Source: Eubacteriales bacterium
GTDB taxonomy: Bacteria > Bacillota > Clostridia > Lachnospirales > Lachnospiraceae
Length of the DNA: 40,178 bases
Direction of reading: 5' to 3'
Assembly: GCA_030524715.1 (NCBI GenBank)
Contig: JAUNGB010000047.1
Location: forward strand, 1-40,178
The notes beneath the pieces were generated by a model. The model searched no databases. It had not been told where the DNA came from and was given only the letters and a program-made list of their open reading frames with translations. Positions within the stretch are counted from its first letter, which is position 1; each line of letters starts with the position of its first letter. Positions 33,726 through 40,178 of the stretch are shown here, in pieces. A program made the translations under genes and the position numbers.

Positions 33726-33754
33726 ATTATACCATTGGGAATCCGTTTCTACAA
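33726..33754 (-). promoter_or_regulatory. promoter for the 116-residue minus-strand gene
   Basis: On the minus strand TTGTAG (33749-33754), 17 nt and TATAAT (33726-33731) precede the start at 33693 by about 25 nt after the expected +1. Confidence 0.65.
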
Positions 33755-33884
33755 TCATGAAAATGAAGTTGAGCTTGCCAGAGGAACTTCAACCCAACTT
33801 GCAAAGAGCCGCATCCCTCCAATCATTTCTCCCTCAGTGCCGAAAATTCTTTTAGCACATCTCTCCAATCGTTCATAACCCTCC

Positions 33885-33924
33885 TGTAAAATCAGCGGCA
33901 GGGAACTACTTATCCCCGCCGCTG
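33885..33924 (-). terminator. terminator of the PcfJ operon
   Basis: On the minus strand CAGCGGC (33918-33924) with an inner GGGA pairs with TCCC and GCCGCTG (33893-33899), and is followed by ATTTTA. It lies 20 nt after the pcfJ-like stop. Confidence 0.65.
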
Positions 33925-33943
33925 CAATTCCTGCTTCTATAAA

Positions 33944-36106
33944 TTATGCCGCATCCGCTATCTCCATAAGATCCGATTCCAGAAGGTCTGCCAGCAGCTG
34001 GCCTCCATAGGTTCCCTGCGCAATTTCTACTTTGTCCTTACGCAGTTTTTCGTATTCCTCTATCCGGATTTTTCTGCTTTGCTCTGCCATCATCAGGTCA
34101 TCCTTCGTCATCCTCTTTCTGACTTCTTTCTGCCAGTTTTTCAGGAACGCGGAAGCTTCCTTGATATCCTCATTCTGGCGGTTAAATTCTGTCCGCTTCT
34201 GGCGGATAGTGCCTCCCGGCTCTACCTCCAGTGTATAATACGGGACAGATAACTCACTGGCTTTCCTGAGGAACAGGATGTAAGTTTCCCCTTTTGAGAT
34301 CCGCTCAAAATAATTGTCTGTTTTATCGACACAGTGATGCAGGGTGTCCCCTTCACGGATCAGGTCCTGTACATTCTCCGGTACTACAACCGCGTATGTT
34401 TCATCCTGGTAGCTGTATTTCTCTTTCAGTGACGCAAGGACCTGGTTCAGGTTGGGATACTGCTTCAGTAGTTCCTGCTCCCTGTACTCATTTTTATGTT
34501 CTTCCAGACGCTGCACAATCTCATCATGCCTCTGCCATAAATCGGCAGCCCTGTAAACGATCGGGTCATTCACATCAAGCCCGCACTTTTTTGCCATTCT
34601 GAGATAATCCTGCCATGCCGAAAGGACCTCTGAGTAAGATTCATCCGGTTTCTTTTTCTGCTGCCTCACCAGATAGTTTATTACCTGCCTCGGGCTCATC
34701 CTGCCTTTCAGGAAGGATATCTGCCATGCTCCAATCTCCGCACCGATAAACCACGCAATCATTCCGTCATCCATTGCTTCCCGTGATTCCCATTCATACT
34801 GCAGCCACGCCAGGAATCTGGCGCCTCCATTATTTGCCCTGAGCCTCTTTAACTGGTTCCGGCTGATGCCCAGGCACTGATGCAGTTTTCCTTCATTACT
34901 TAACCAGAGATCCCAGCTTTGCTTTGTCAGGTCAAGCGCCAGCTTCCCCATGCCTGCCTTTGCTGCCTTTTCGATCACCGGCGCTTCCTTTACCGCCGGC
35001 AAATAAATCTCCGGGGCAAAGGGCAGGCCTAATTTTGCCATGGACCAGATTCCGGTCTTTTTCAGTTCCTTTTTTGCAAGGTCAGGCAAGGTCCGCCTGT
35101 ATACCGCTCCTGGTTCCGTAAAATAACGCGGGTTGTGGACATAAAATACCGCCTCCCTGCGGCATACATCCGTTTCAATCCAGTGCAGCTTCCTGTCCTT
35201 ATATTCACCCCAGTAATAGGCCTTCCCATTCCCGTCCGGATCCAGGAGAAACCGGCGTTCTTCCCAGAAACTGAGTTCCGGCTTGTCAAAATGCCACTTT
35301 GGATAAAAAGCGTATACCCGGAACTGGCGGGACACAATGCGGTTTCCCATTCTCTGCAAAAGGTGGGCGGTATAATATTTCGTCAATAGCCTGCCGCATT
35401 TTCCAACAGACTTATAGACCACCGGATGGTGGCAGCTCCTGCAGACGCCCTTTTTATTATACTTCGGCTTATAAAGTACCTGCTTCTTTCCGCACCGGCT
35501 GCATCTGCCGGTAACCTCTCCCCTCTTTTTATATGCGTAAAACATATAGTGCTCGGTGATTACGTTTTTTGCCAGCCACGCGCGCCAGTCCTTCGGAAGC
35601 GGCGGGATGCCTTCCATGATGGCATCCCATTTCCCAGCCTTGCGCCCATAGGCGTCCATTCTCTGCTTTTTTCTGGTTTCATACTGCCAGCGATCCAGCT
35701 CATCTATTCTTGCCAGCCCGAGGTAATCCGCCACGCATTTTTTCTCTTCCCTTTCCATGTACAGCTTCTGGTCATCCCAATAGGAACCGTCCTCTGACCA
35801 TTCCAGGTTATCAATTCTTGAAGTGCGCCATTTCTGTCTTTCCATATCAAACGTAATAAAATCATCCGCTTTTTTATCGAAAAACATCCGGTAAGCCGGA
35901 CTTACGCATCCGCGGCGTATCCGCTCTGTAAAATAAATATCGATCCGCAGGATCTCCTTTTCCACCGCCGCACGGAAATACGCGTTGTAGTCATACTCAT
36001 CTGCTATCCGCCATGGATATTTCCTGGGCTTCTCATTCAGCGCCTTCTGCCGCATTTCTTCTGTTAGTGCCAGAACCGGCATTTCCAGTAACATTTTTTT
36101 CCTCAT
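33944..36106 (-). CDS. pcfJ: PcfJ-like conjugative-element protein
   Basis: Encodes 720 residues. The length, the mid-protein zinc ribbon (Cys202, Cys205, Cys222, Cys225) and the GDTLHHCV motif at 586-593 followed by a strand-rich C-terminal domain are the signs of the PcfJ family, first named from enterococcal plasmid pCF10. Members accompany PcfK and relaxase modules in integrative elements. A central region (about 330-430) is basic and helical. It overlaps the previous gene by 4 nt (ATGA), so translation is coupled. Molecular function unknown; nucleic-acid binding is plausible from the zinc ribbon. Confidence 0.82.
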   Translation of the reverse strand: MRKKMLLEMPVLALTEEMRQKALNEKPRKYPWRIADEYDYNAYFRAAVEKEILRIDIYFTERIRRGCVSPAYRMFFDKKADDFITFDMERQKWRTSRIDNLEWSEDGSYWDDQKLYMEREEKKCVADYLGLARIDELDRWQYETRKKQRMDAYGRKAGKWDAIMEGIPPLPKDWRAWLAKNVITEHYMFYAYKKRGEVTGRCSRCGKKQVLYKPKYNKKGVCRSCHHPVVYKSVGKCGRLLTKYYTAHLLQRMGNRIVSRQFRVYAFYPKWHFDKPELSFWEERRFLLDPDGNGKAYYWGEYKDRKLHWIETDVCRREAVFYVHNPRYFTEPGAVYRRTLPDLAKKELKKTGIWSMAKLGLPFAPEIYLPAVKEAPVIEKAAKAGMGKLALDLTKQSWDLWLSNEGKLHQCLGISRNQLKRLRANNGGARFLAWLQYEWESREAMDDGMIAWFIGAEIGAWQISFLKGRMSPRQVINYLVRQQKKKPDESYSEVLSAWQDYLRMAKKCGLDVNDPIVYRAADLWQRHDEIVQRLEEHKNEYREQELLKQYPNLNQVLASLKEKYSYQDETYAVVVPENVQDLIREGDTLHHCVDKTDNYFERISKGETYILFLRKASELSVPYYTLEVEPGGTIRQKRTEFNRQNEDIKEASAFLKNWQKEVRKRMTKDDLMMAEQSRKIRIEEYEKLRKDKVEIAQGTYGGQLLADLLESDLMEIADAA

Positions 36107-36654
36107 GCTGCCTCCTGTTCCATCCTTCTGCCGTTTACATCATACCAGACGTCCGGAAGATACTCTTTGCCGTCAACCACAAACAGCGCCGCCTCCTGTA
36201 TTTCCCGGGAGTCAGGGGCTTCCTGCGCAAGCGCAAGAATATCGCCCATTTTCCCGGCTGCCCTGGGGGATTTTCCTCTGACAACGACAAATCCGTCCGC
36301 GCTTTTCCCTGCTTCTTTCCGGACATAGCGGTTCCATTCCCGCCCCGGATACCGGACCATATAGGCCAGTGCGTGGAGCAAAAGCTCCTGCATCGGTAAT
36401 TTTTTCAGCAGTGTCATACGGGTACAGGAGATTTTACTGTCTATGCCATCTTCATCAATGTCTCCCTCCGCCTTTACGACATAGTAAACCGAATTGCGCC
36501 AGTTCCCGTAATAGCACAGGCAATCCAGCGGGTTCTCTGCACAGTGGAAACCATTCTGCGCGCAGTTTGCTTTTTCTGTCACGTTTGTCCTGCCTTCCAA
36601 AAACTGGTATCCCCTGCAGGTTAAATCCTCTTTTAAGCCTTTATACGCAATCAT
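36103..36654 (-). CDS. mobile-element accessory protein of unknown function
   Basis: Encodes 183 residues with GGGAGG upstream. The N-terminal half has a recognisable pattern in phage and element genes: AYKGLKEDLTCRGYQF..., NGFHCAENPLDCLCYYG, VKAEGDIDEDG. This suggests a small beta-rich domain. The C-terminal half is helical and basic. No enzymatic motif. It overlaps pcfJ by 4 nt and follows pcfK by 18 nt in the same operon. Confidence 0.72.
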   Translation of the reverse strand: MIAYKGLKEDLTCRGYQFLEGRTNVTEKANCAQNGFHCAENPLDCLCYYGNWRNSVYYVVKAEGDIDEDGIDSKISCTRMTLLKKLPMQELLLHALAYMVRYPGREWNRYVRKEAGKSADGFVVVRGKSPRAAGKMGDILALAQEAPDSREIQEAALFVVDGKEYLPDVWYDVNGRRMEQEAA

Positions 36655-36672
36655 GTATCCTCCCTGTTTCCG

Positions 36673-37386
36673 CTATTGCTGCAGGTCAAATAATGACATC
36701 TGCCCGAACGACTCTTTCTTCTTTTCCGGAGCGGATGCCTGATCCGCTTTTTTCTGTGTTTTTCTCTTTGCTTTTCCATTTTCTGCTTTCTTCACCTTCA
36801 CGGCTTTCCCTGCATTTGTTCCCTTTTTCTCTGCCGCTTCCCACGCAGCCAGAATCTTTTTCTTTTCCGCCGCCGCTTTTTCCTCCACTTCTGCCTCATC
36901 CTCTTTGCGGTAGTATTCTTCCGCCCATGGGAACACTTCCTTTTCTGTTATGGCAAGCGCTGTATTTTCCTGCACACGCTCCATGCCTTTCTGCTTTACC
37001 TGCTCCGTTGCCAGTTCAAACGCCTTCCCCGTTATAAAGTCCAGGCAGCGCTGGAGGGACTTCTGTTTCTTTAAAACCTGCGCCGACAGTTCCTCATCCT
37101 CCCTGCACTTTTGGAAAAGATGCCATCCGACAATATCCGCAAAGCTTTTATCATCCAGGGCAAGCATCTCCTCACGGAGCTTTTCAAACGGCGTGCGGAA
37201 GTTCTTTTCCGCGATTGGGTCCTCTGCCAGCCGGTACCGTTTCCCGTGGATAAAATCCTCCGTCTGCGGATAGGGTATCACCCATTCTTTTGCCAGCTTC
37301 CTTATCTCCTCCAGATTCCCGTCCTGGCGCAGGCGCAGGGCCACCGCATTTAATTCTGAAACATTCCGTATGATTTTTTCTAACAT
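36673..37386 (-). CDS. pcfK: PcfK-like protein with C-terminal beta-clamp-binding motif
   Basis: Encodes 237 residues with AAAGGAGA upstream of the ATG. The middle part (ALAITEKEVFPWAEEYYRKED) matches the PcfK family pattern of an acidic, Trp/Tyr-containing block before a long Lys/Ala-rich linker. The last residues are QMSLFDLQQ. QMSLF at 229-233 fits the consensus by which DNA-polymerase accessory proteins dock on the sliding clamp (Q-x-S/D-L-F). PcfK is encoded with PcfJ in conjugative elements. The clamp contact is inferred from motif and position only. Confidence 0.8.
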   Translation of the reverse strand: MLEKIIRNVSELNAVALRLRQDGNLEEIRKLAKEWVIPYPQTEDFIHGKRYRLAEDPIAEKNFRTPFEKLREEMLALDDKSFADIVGWHLFQKCREDEELSAQVLKKQKSLQRCLDFITGKAFELATEQVKQKGMERVQENTALAITEKEVFPWAEEYYRKEDEAEVEEKAAAEKKKILAAWEAAEKKGTNAGKAVKVKKAENGKAKRKTQKKADQASAPEKKKESFGQMSLFDLQQ

Positions 37387-37439
37387 ATCCGCTCTCCTTT
37401 AAATAGAGGCAGGAGCCTTATCCCTCCTGCCGCATAGTG

Positions 37440-37844
37440 TCAGGCTGCATTTGCAGCTTCTTCCATCTCCTTTTCCACTTCCATCGCAATCCTGCGCCGC
37501 TCCCGGTCATCTTCTTCCAACAGATAGACCATCTCCATGAGCGTCCTGCGGTACCAGAGGTTTTCTCCCCTGTTTTTATCCATCTCGCCCGCTCTGTCAC
37601 AGATTTCTTTCCAGTCCTCATCCTCCAGGTCCCTTCCGCGGTATTCCTTATAAAAATCGTAAATCTCCTTCATGGCCTTCGGCACTTCCATATGAGCTGC
37701 CTCGTCCATATTGGAAAGAAGTCTCATCAGCACCGGGTGGTTCTCATATTTTTCACATAACTGCCGTATCCCCACCGGATGTTTGCCCGTGTACAGGTCC
37801 CTGAAGTCTGTAAAAATATTTGCGATCATCTTCTGGTTTACCAT
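37440..37844 (-). CDS. small helical mobile-element protein
   Basis: Encodes 134 residues with AAAGGAAGGAAA upstream of the ATG. It is charged and mostly helical, with a long Glu/Arg-rich C-terminal helix (EEDDRERRRIAMEVEKEMEE). No known domain recognised. Its place between pcfK and the HTH-like gene suggests an accessory role in the same transcription unit. Confidence 0.65.
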   Translation of the reverse strand: MVNQKMIANIFTDFRDLYTGKHPVGIRQLCEKYENHPVLMRLLSNMDEAAHMEVPKAMKEIYDFYKEYRGRDLEDEDWKEICDRAGEMDKNRGENLWYRRTLMEMVYLLEEDDRERRRIAMEVEKEMEEAANAA

Positions 37845-38298
37845 TCGTTTCCTTCCTTTCTTTGTGGTGCAAAATTATAAATGTTCCTCTGTCTTTCCGG
37901 CTGCCAGCACGTTTTTCCTTTTTCTGCTTTTCCATTCCGCTATTTGTCCAGCAGCCCCATTCTGCCTCCTGTTTCAGAGGCGCCGGGTCATCCTCCTCCC
38001 TCTTTGCTTTCGTCCTTGCCTCCCGCGTTCTCCGTCTGACCGTCGATGGGAAGCAGTAAAACGCCTCCGATACCGCATCCACACTGTAGCCCTGCTTTAA
38101 TAATGCTTCCATCACTTCCCCGGATTTTCTCCTGTCCAGAGTTTCCAGGCCGGCCATATGTACTTTCCTGCGCAGTATCTTCCGGCAAAGGGGATGCTCC
38201 GGGCCATACTCATACATCTTTCTGGCCTCATCCGCATTCAGGTTGCATAAAATCGCAATCGCAAGGCAGCAGTAGCCAGCATATTCTTCATCTCTCAT
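37753..38298 (-). CDS. small HTH-like regulator
   Basis: From the ATG at 38298 (AAGGAC about 9 nt upstream) the frame encodes 181 residues. The front region (GYCCLAIAILCNLNADEARKM) and GYSVDAVSEAFYCFPSTVRR resemble a helix-turn-helix. A TTG at 38358 overlaps the preceding gene's stop by 4 nt and could be the start instead. The frame's last 30 codons overlap the start of the 134-residue gene by 92 nt and look unlike coding sequence, so the true C terminus may be altered by a frameshift. Regulatory role inferred. Confidence 0.5.
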   Translation of the reverse strand: MRDEEYAGYCCLAIAILCNLNADEARKMYEYGPEHPLCRKILRRKVHMAGLETLDRRKSGEVMEALLKQGYSVDAVSEAFYCFPSTVRRRTREARTKAKREEDDPAPLKQEAEWGCWTNSGMEKQKKEKRAGSRKDRGTFIILHHKERKETNGKPEDDRKYFYRLQGPVHGQTSGGDTAVM

Positions 38299-38354
38299 AC
38301 CGCACACCGTCCTTACTGTGCATGGGCAGGGAATGCCTGCCGTTTCCTGCATGG

Positions 38355-38630
38355 TCAAAAAACATCTTTTTTCTTATCCGTTTTTCCTTTCCGCCTCACT
38401 TTCACTTCCATCTTTCCGCTCTCAGGACGTACCCTGATCGCCACGCCGCTAAAGGAACTGCCAAGCTGCTTTAAATGGCTTCTTTTGCCCGATATCAGCC
38501 TTTGGGCGACCCCGAAAGCCCTGCCTTCACAGGAAGCGACATAAAGCCTGCTTCTTTCATCCAGTTCAAAATCAATCTTTTTCCCACGCGCGATTCCCTC
38601 TTTCATGGCCATCAGCACCTGTAATTTCAT
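38355..38630 (-). CDS. short basic mobile-element protein
   Basis: Encodes 91 residues with GGAGGAAC upstream. A Lys/Arg-rich C terminus (VRRKGKTDKKKDVF) and a central strand pattern (SRLYVASCEGRAFGVAQ) suggest nucleic-acid binding, but no family is recognised. It is part of the minus-strand operon. Confidence 0.6.
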   Translation of the reverse strand: MKLQVLMAMKEGIARGKKIDFELDERSRLYVASCEGRAFGVAQRLISGKRSHLKQLGSSFSGVAIRVRPESGKMEVKVRRKGKTDKKKDVF

Positions 38631-38667
38631 ACCGTTCCTCCATCTCTTCCTTGTTGTAAAGCAGGCT

Positions 38668-39108
38668 TCAAAACATGGGGTAGCTGGTAAGGATACGGAA
38701 TCCCCAGTCCGCCTCTTTATCTTTTACCAGCACCAGACAGGCTTTTTTCAGGTTTTCCCGAAGCCGGTCCTCTCCCCTGCAGAATCCATAGCCTACCGTT
38801 CTTTTAAACCTCTTTACCAGCGGCAGGCAGTCGCTGTAGCTGCTGCGGAGCCAGAAGGAAATTTCCTCGTCAAAAAACATTTGCATAATCTCCTGCGCGA
38901 CCGCCACCGCAACTTCCATATCCCAAAAGGATGTGGAATACCGGATATCCTCTTTTGTCAGGCGGTACTTTAATGCCTGCACCTGTATATCCGTATGCTT
39001 CCTCAACGTATGCCCTCCATACAGTTCCACCTTGTCCAGATTTTCCCGGATCGCCTGCAGCGCACTCTCTATGATTTCTTCCGGGATACCATCAAACAGA
39101 TCTACCAT
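38668..39108 (-). CDS. free-standing RNase A-like (CdiA-CT type) domain protein
   Basis: Encodes 146 residues with AAAGGAGC upstream. The signature GGHTLRKH at 31-38, followed after about 20 residues by STSF and the C-terminal ILTSYP, matches the bacterial RNase A-like toxin domain found at the ends of contact-dependent inhibition proteins. Two His residues (33 and 38) could act in RNA cleavage. No secretion domain is attached and there is no export signal. It is the first gene of the minus-strand operon. No obvious immunity gene is next to it; the 91-residue protein downstream is the nearest candidate. RNase activity is inferred. Confidence 0.65.
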   Translation of the reverse strand: MVDLFDGIPEEIIESALQAIRENLDKVELYGGHTLRKHTDIQVQALKYRLTKEDIRYSTSFWDMEVAVAVAQEIMQMFFDEEISFWLRSSYSDCLPLVKRFKRTVGYGFCRGEDRLRENLKKACLVLVKDKEADWGFRILTSYPMF

Positions 39109-39169
39109 GTTCGCTCCTTTCTGGTAACAGATGCCGGTATCCCTGCTGCGGATACCAGTCTCCTTTCAA

Positions 39170-39202
39170 AAAAAAGAAGGGGATTCTTTCCCTTCTCCTG
39201 TA
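39170..39202 (-). terminator. second leader terminator before the mobile-element operon
   Basis: On the minus strand AGAAGGG and CCCTTCT form a stem followed by a T7 tract, only about 60 nt before the first start codon. A small GGTATCC/GGATACC hairpin follows before the ribosome site. Confidence 0.65.
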
Positions 39203-39332
39203 AAAGCAGATTATTTTATCTGTTATCCGCAAAACTTTTTATCTTTTCTATTCGGATTATGGCTGCCCTCCTTCTCCTTATTTGCATAAGCGCTTCTGCG
39301 AAAACCTACACATACCGCATTTTTCGGCATAA

Positions 39333-39372
39333 AAAAAGACACCAAAAACCCTTTATCAGATTTTTGATGTCA
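39333..39372 (-). terminator. first leader terminator before the mobile-element operon
   Basis: On the minus strand GACATCAAAAA pairs with TTTTTGGTGTC (one G-T pair) and runs into a T7 tract. It lies about 100 nt after the predicted start of transcription. Confidence 0.75.
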
Positions 39373-39474
39373 TTCTATATTTTATAGGATTCCCTGAAAC
39401 TATACTTCCGGCAATCTCACCGGAACCAAATTTTCTGCATAAAAGCCCTATGCACAAATCTATAATCCACTTAT

Positions 39475-39503
39475 AATTTAACACAATATATTGTGCGTGT
39501 CAA
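39475..39503 (-). promoter_or_regulatory. minus-strand promoter with a palindromic operator in its spacer
   Basis: On the minus strand TTGACA (39498-39503), exactly 17 nt and TAAATT (39475-39480). The spacer contains CACAATATATTGTG (39482-39495), a perfect 14-bp palindrome, so a repressor would block polymerase directly. Transcription would start near 39468 and run through two terminators before the first gene. Confidence 0.65.
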
Positions 39504-39882
39504 TTCATCATTTTCAAGATATGGTTTTTAAGTGGCAACAGTACCATCCTGCCGCCTTTCAATTATTTTTCATGCCAGCAAAAATATTTAAAAACTACGT
39601 CCCATGAGCTGTGAGAGGTTGTAAATTTCAGAAATGACAACCCATGTACTAATGCAATCCACCTTGGGTCTGTCTGTTACGATGCAATCCCACTTTCCGT
39701 AATCTACCATGTATCAAGAGTGTTCCCAACTTCTCTTTCATGCAATCAACGATATAGGAATTATTGTTTGATATGATTCACTTTTGTTCCTCTTCCAAGG
39801 ATAAAAAGCATCGCCAACAAAATAATTGGGAATACAAGCCCGAATCTCCGAAATGAATGGCCTCGCATCGCTTTCCTGCTCA
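39504..39882. other. non-coding stretch between the mobile-element promoter and the MocR remnant
   Basis: I see no supported gene here. An ATGCAATC word recurs at about 39653, 39683 and 39742. The element boundary probably lies in this interval, but no attachment-site repeat is recognised. Confidence 0.4.
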
Positions 39883-40178
39883 TCAAAGTGGTGCATCGTT
39901 TCGGCCAGGCTGCTCTATGGCTGCACGAATAGCCGACACGGCAGGAGGCAGTTCCACGAGAGGTATCGAACCATAGCCCAGTAAAAACTGATTCACCGGG
40001 CAGTTGCTTTGATGATTCCAAAATGGAGATAATGAGTAAATCCTGACCGTGTTTTTTTCAAGTTCTTCTGTCAATGCGGCATTTCCAAAACCATTTTGCA
40101 AAGTCATAATAAAATGCAAACCTGCGTCTGCGCCCGATAGAATAGCCCGATCCCAAAGATTTTCTTTAAAATAATTCA
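39883..40178 (-). CDS. C-terminal part of a MocR-type (GntR/aminotransferase) regulator, cut by the window edge
   Basis: About 98 codons on the minus strand, open to the window end. The reading (AILSGADAGLHFIMTL, then VRIYSLSPFW, then NQFLLGYGSIPLVELPPAVS) matches the end of the aminotransferase-like domain of MocR regulators: a GLHF strand, a short helix, a hydrophobic loop and the LLGY segment before the final helix. The wHTH domain and the PLP Lys lie outside the window. It may be host chromosome bordering the element. The family call is by pattern. Confidence 0.65.
   Translation of the reverse strand, partial: NYFKENLWDRAILSGADAGLHFIMTLQNGFGNAALTEELEKNTVRIYSLSPFWNHQSNCPVNQFLLGYGSIPLVELPPAVSAIRAAIEQPGRNDAPL

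Noticed and set aside
33755-33876. Two overlapping tiny minus-strand frames (17 and 23 codons) after the pcfJ terminator
   Set aside because: A ribosome-site-like AGGAGG is present, but they follow a terminator and have no recognisable product. They may be the decayed end of a gene.

Overview
The window looks like chromosome of a Gram-positive anaerobe of the Lachnospiraceae (Clostridia). The reasons are strong AGGAGG ribosome sites, sigma-A type promoters, the DUF5717/DUF5716 gene pair typical of that family, a PcfJ/PcfK conjugative-element module, and two radical-SAM enzymes. Base composition changes along the window: about 1.5-14 kb is visibly AT-rich and looks acquired, 16.4-33 kb is more balanced housekeeping DNA, and 33.3-39.5 kb is a minus-strand mobile-element block.

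Left end (1-1.7 kb): the broken 3' end of a WYL-domain regulator and a secreted protein of unknown function. Then comes a tightly packed plus-strand operon (1785-12274). It encodes a 54-residue peptide, two dynamin-like GTPases, a 136-residue protein with a hydrophobic N terminus and seven consecutive (Tyr/His)-x-(Asp/Asn) triads, a third dynamin-like GTPase, a radical-SAM/SPASM peptide-maturase-like enzyme, a B12-binding-type radical-SAM enzyme, a Gly/Ala-rich membrane-active-looking protein, an unknown membrane protein and a HEPN protein. I read it as an undescribed modification/membrane-remodelling or defence cassette. The triad array is the likely radical-SAM substrate, because three-residue aromatic-x-x motifs are what cyclophane (triceptide)-forming SPASM enzymes modify. 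It is followed by a small CxxC protein with a cytoplasmic serpin, then an rtcB RNA-ligase unit. The rtcB unit has its own strong promoter, a palindromic operator, a 24-residue leader peptide and terminator hairpins, and ends in a wrecked MoxR ATPase gene. A 36-nt leader sequence is repeated in front of the serpin unit and the rtcB unit.

Middle (16.4-33.3 kb): a ribokinase-family kinase; a three-gene DUF5717 / Hsp70-like DUF5716 / TPR unit; a polar amino-acid ABC importer (substrate-binding protein, permease, ATPase); and the purine genes purC, purB and purA. A 5'-truncated IS605-type tnpB remnant sits exactly after the purB stop codon. A D-amino-acid aminotransferase, a HAD phosphatase fused to a membrane segment, and a SEC-C protein follow.

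Right end (33.3-40.2 kb): a minus-strand integrative-element operon with PcfJ- and PcfK-like proteins, small accessory proteins and a free-standing RNase A-like (CdiA-CT type) domain protein. It is preceded by a promoter with an embedded palindrome and a long leader with two intrinsic terminators. The window closes inside a MocR-type (GntR/aminotransferase) regulator on the minus strand, probably host DNA beyond the element.
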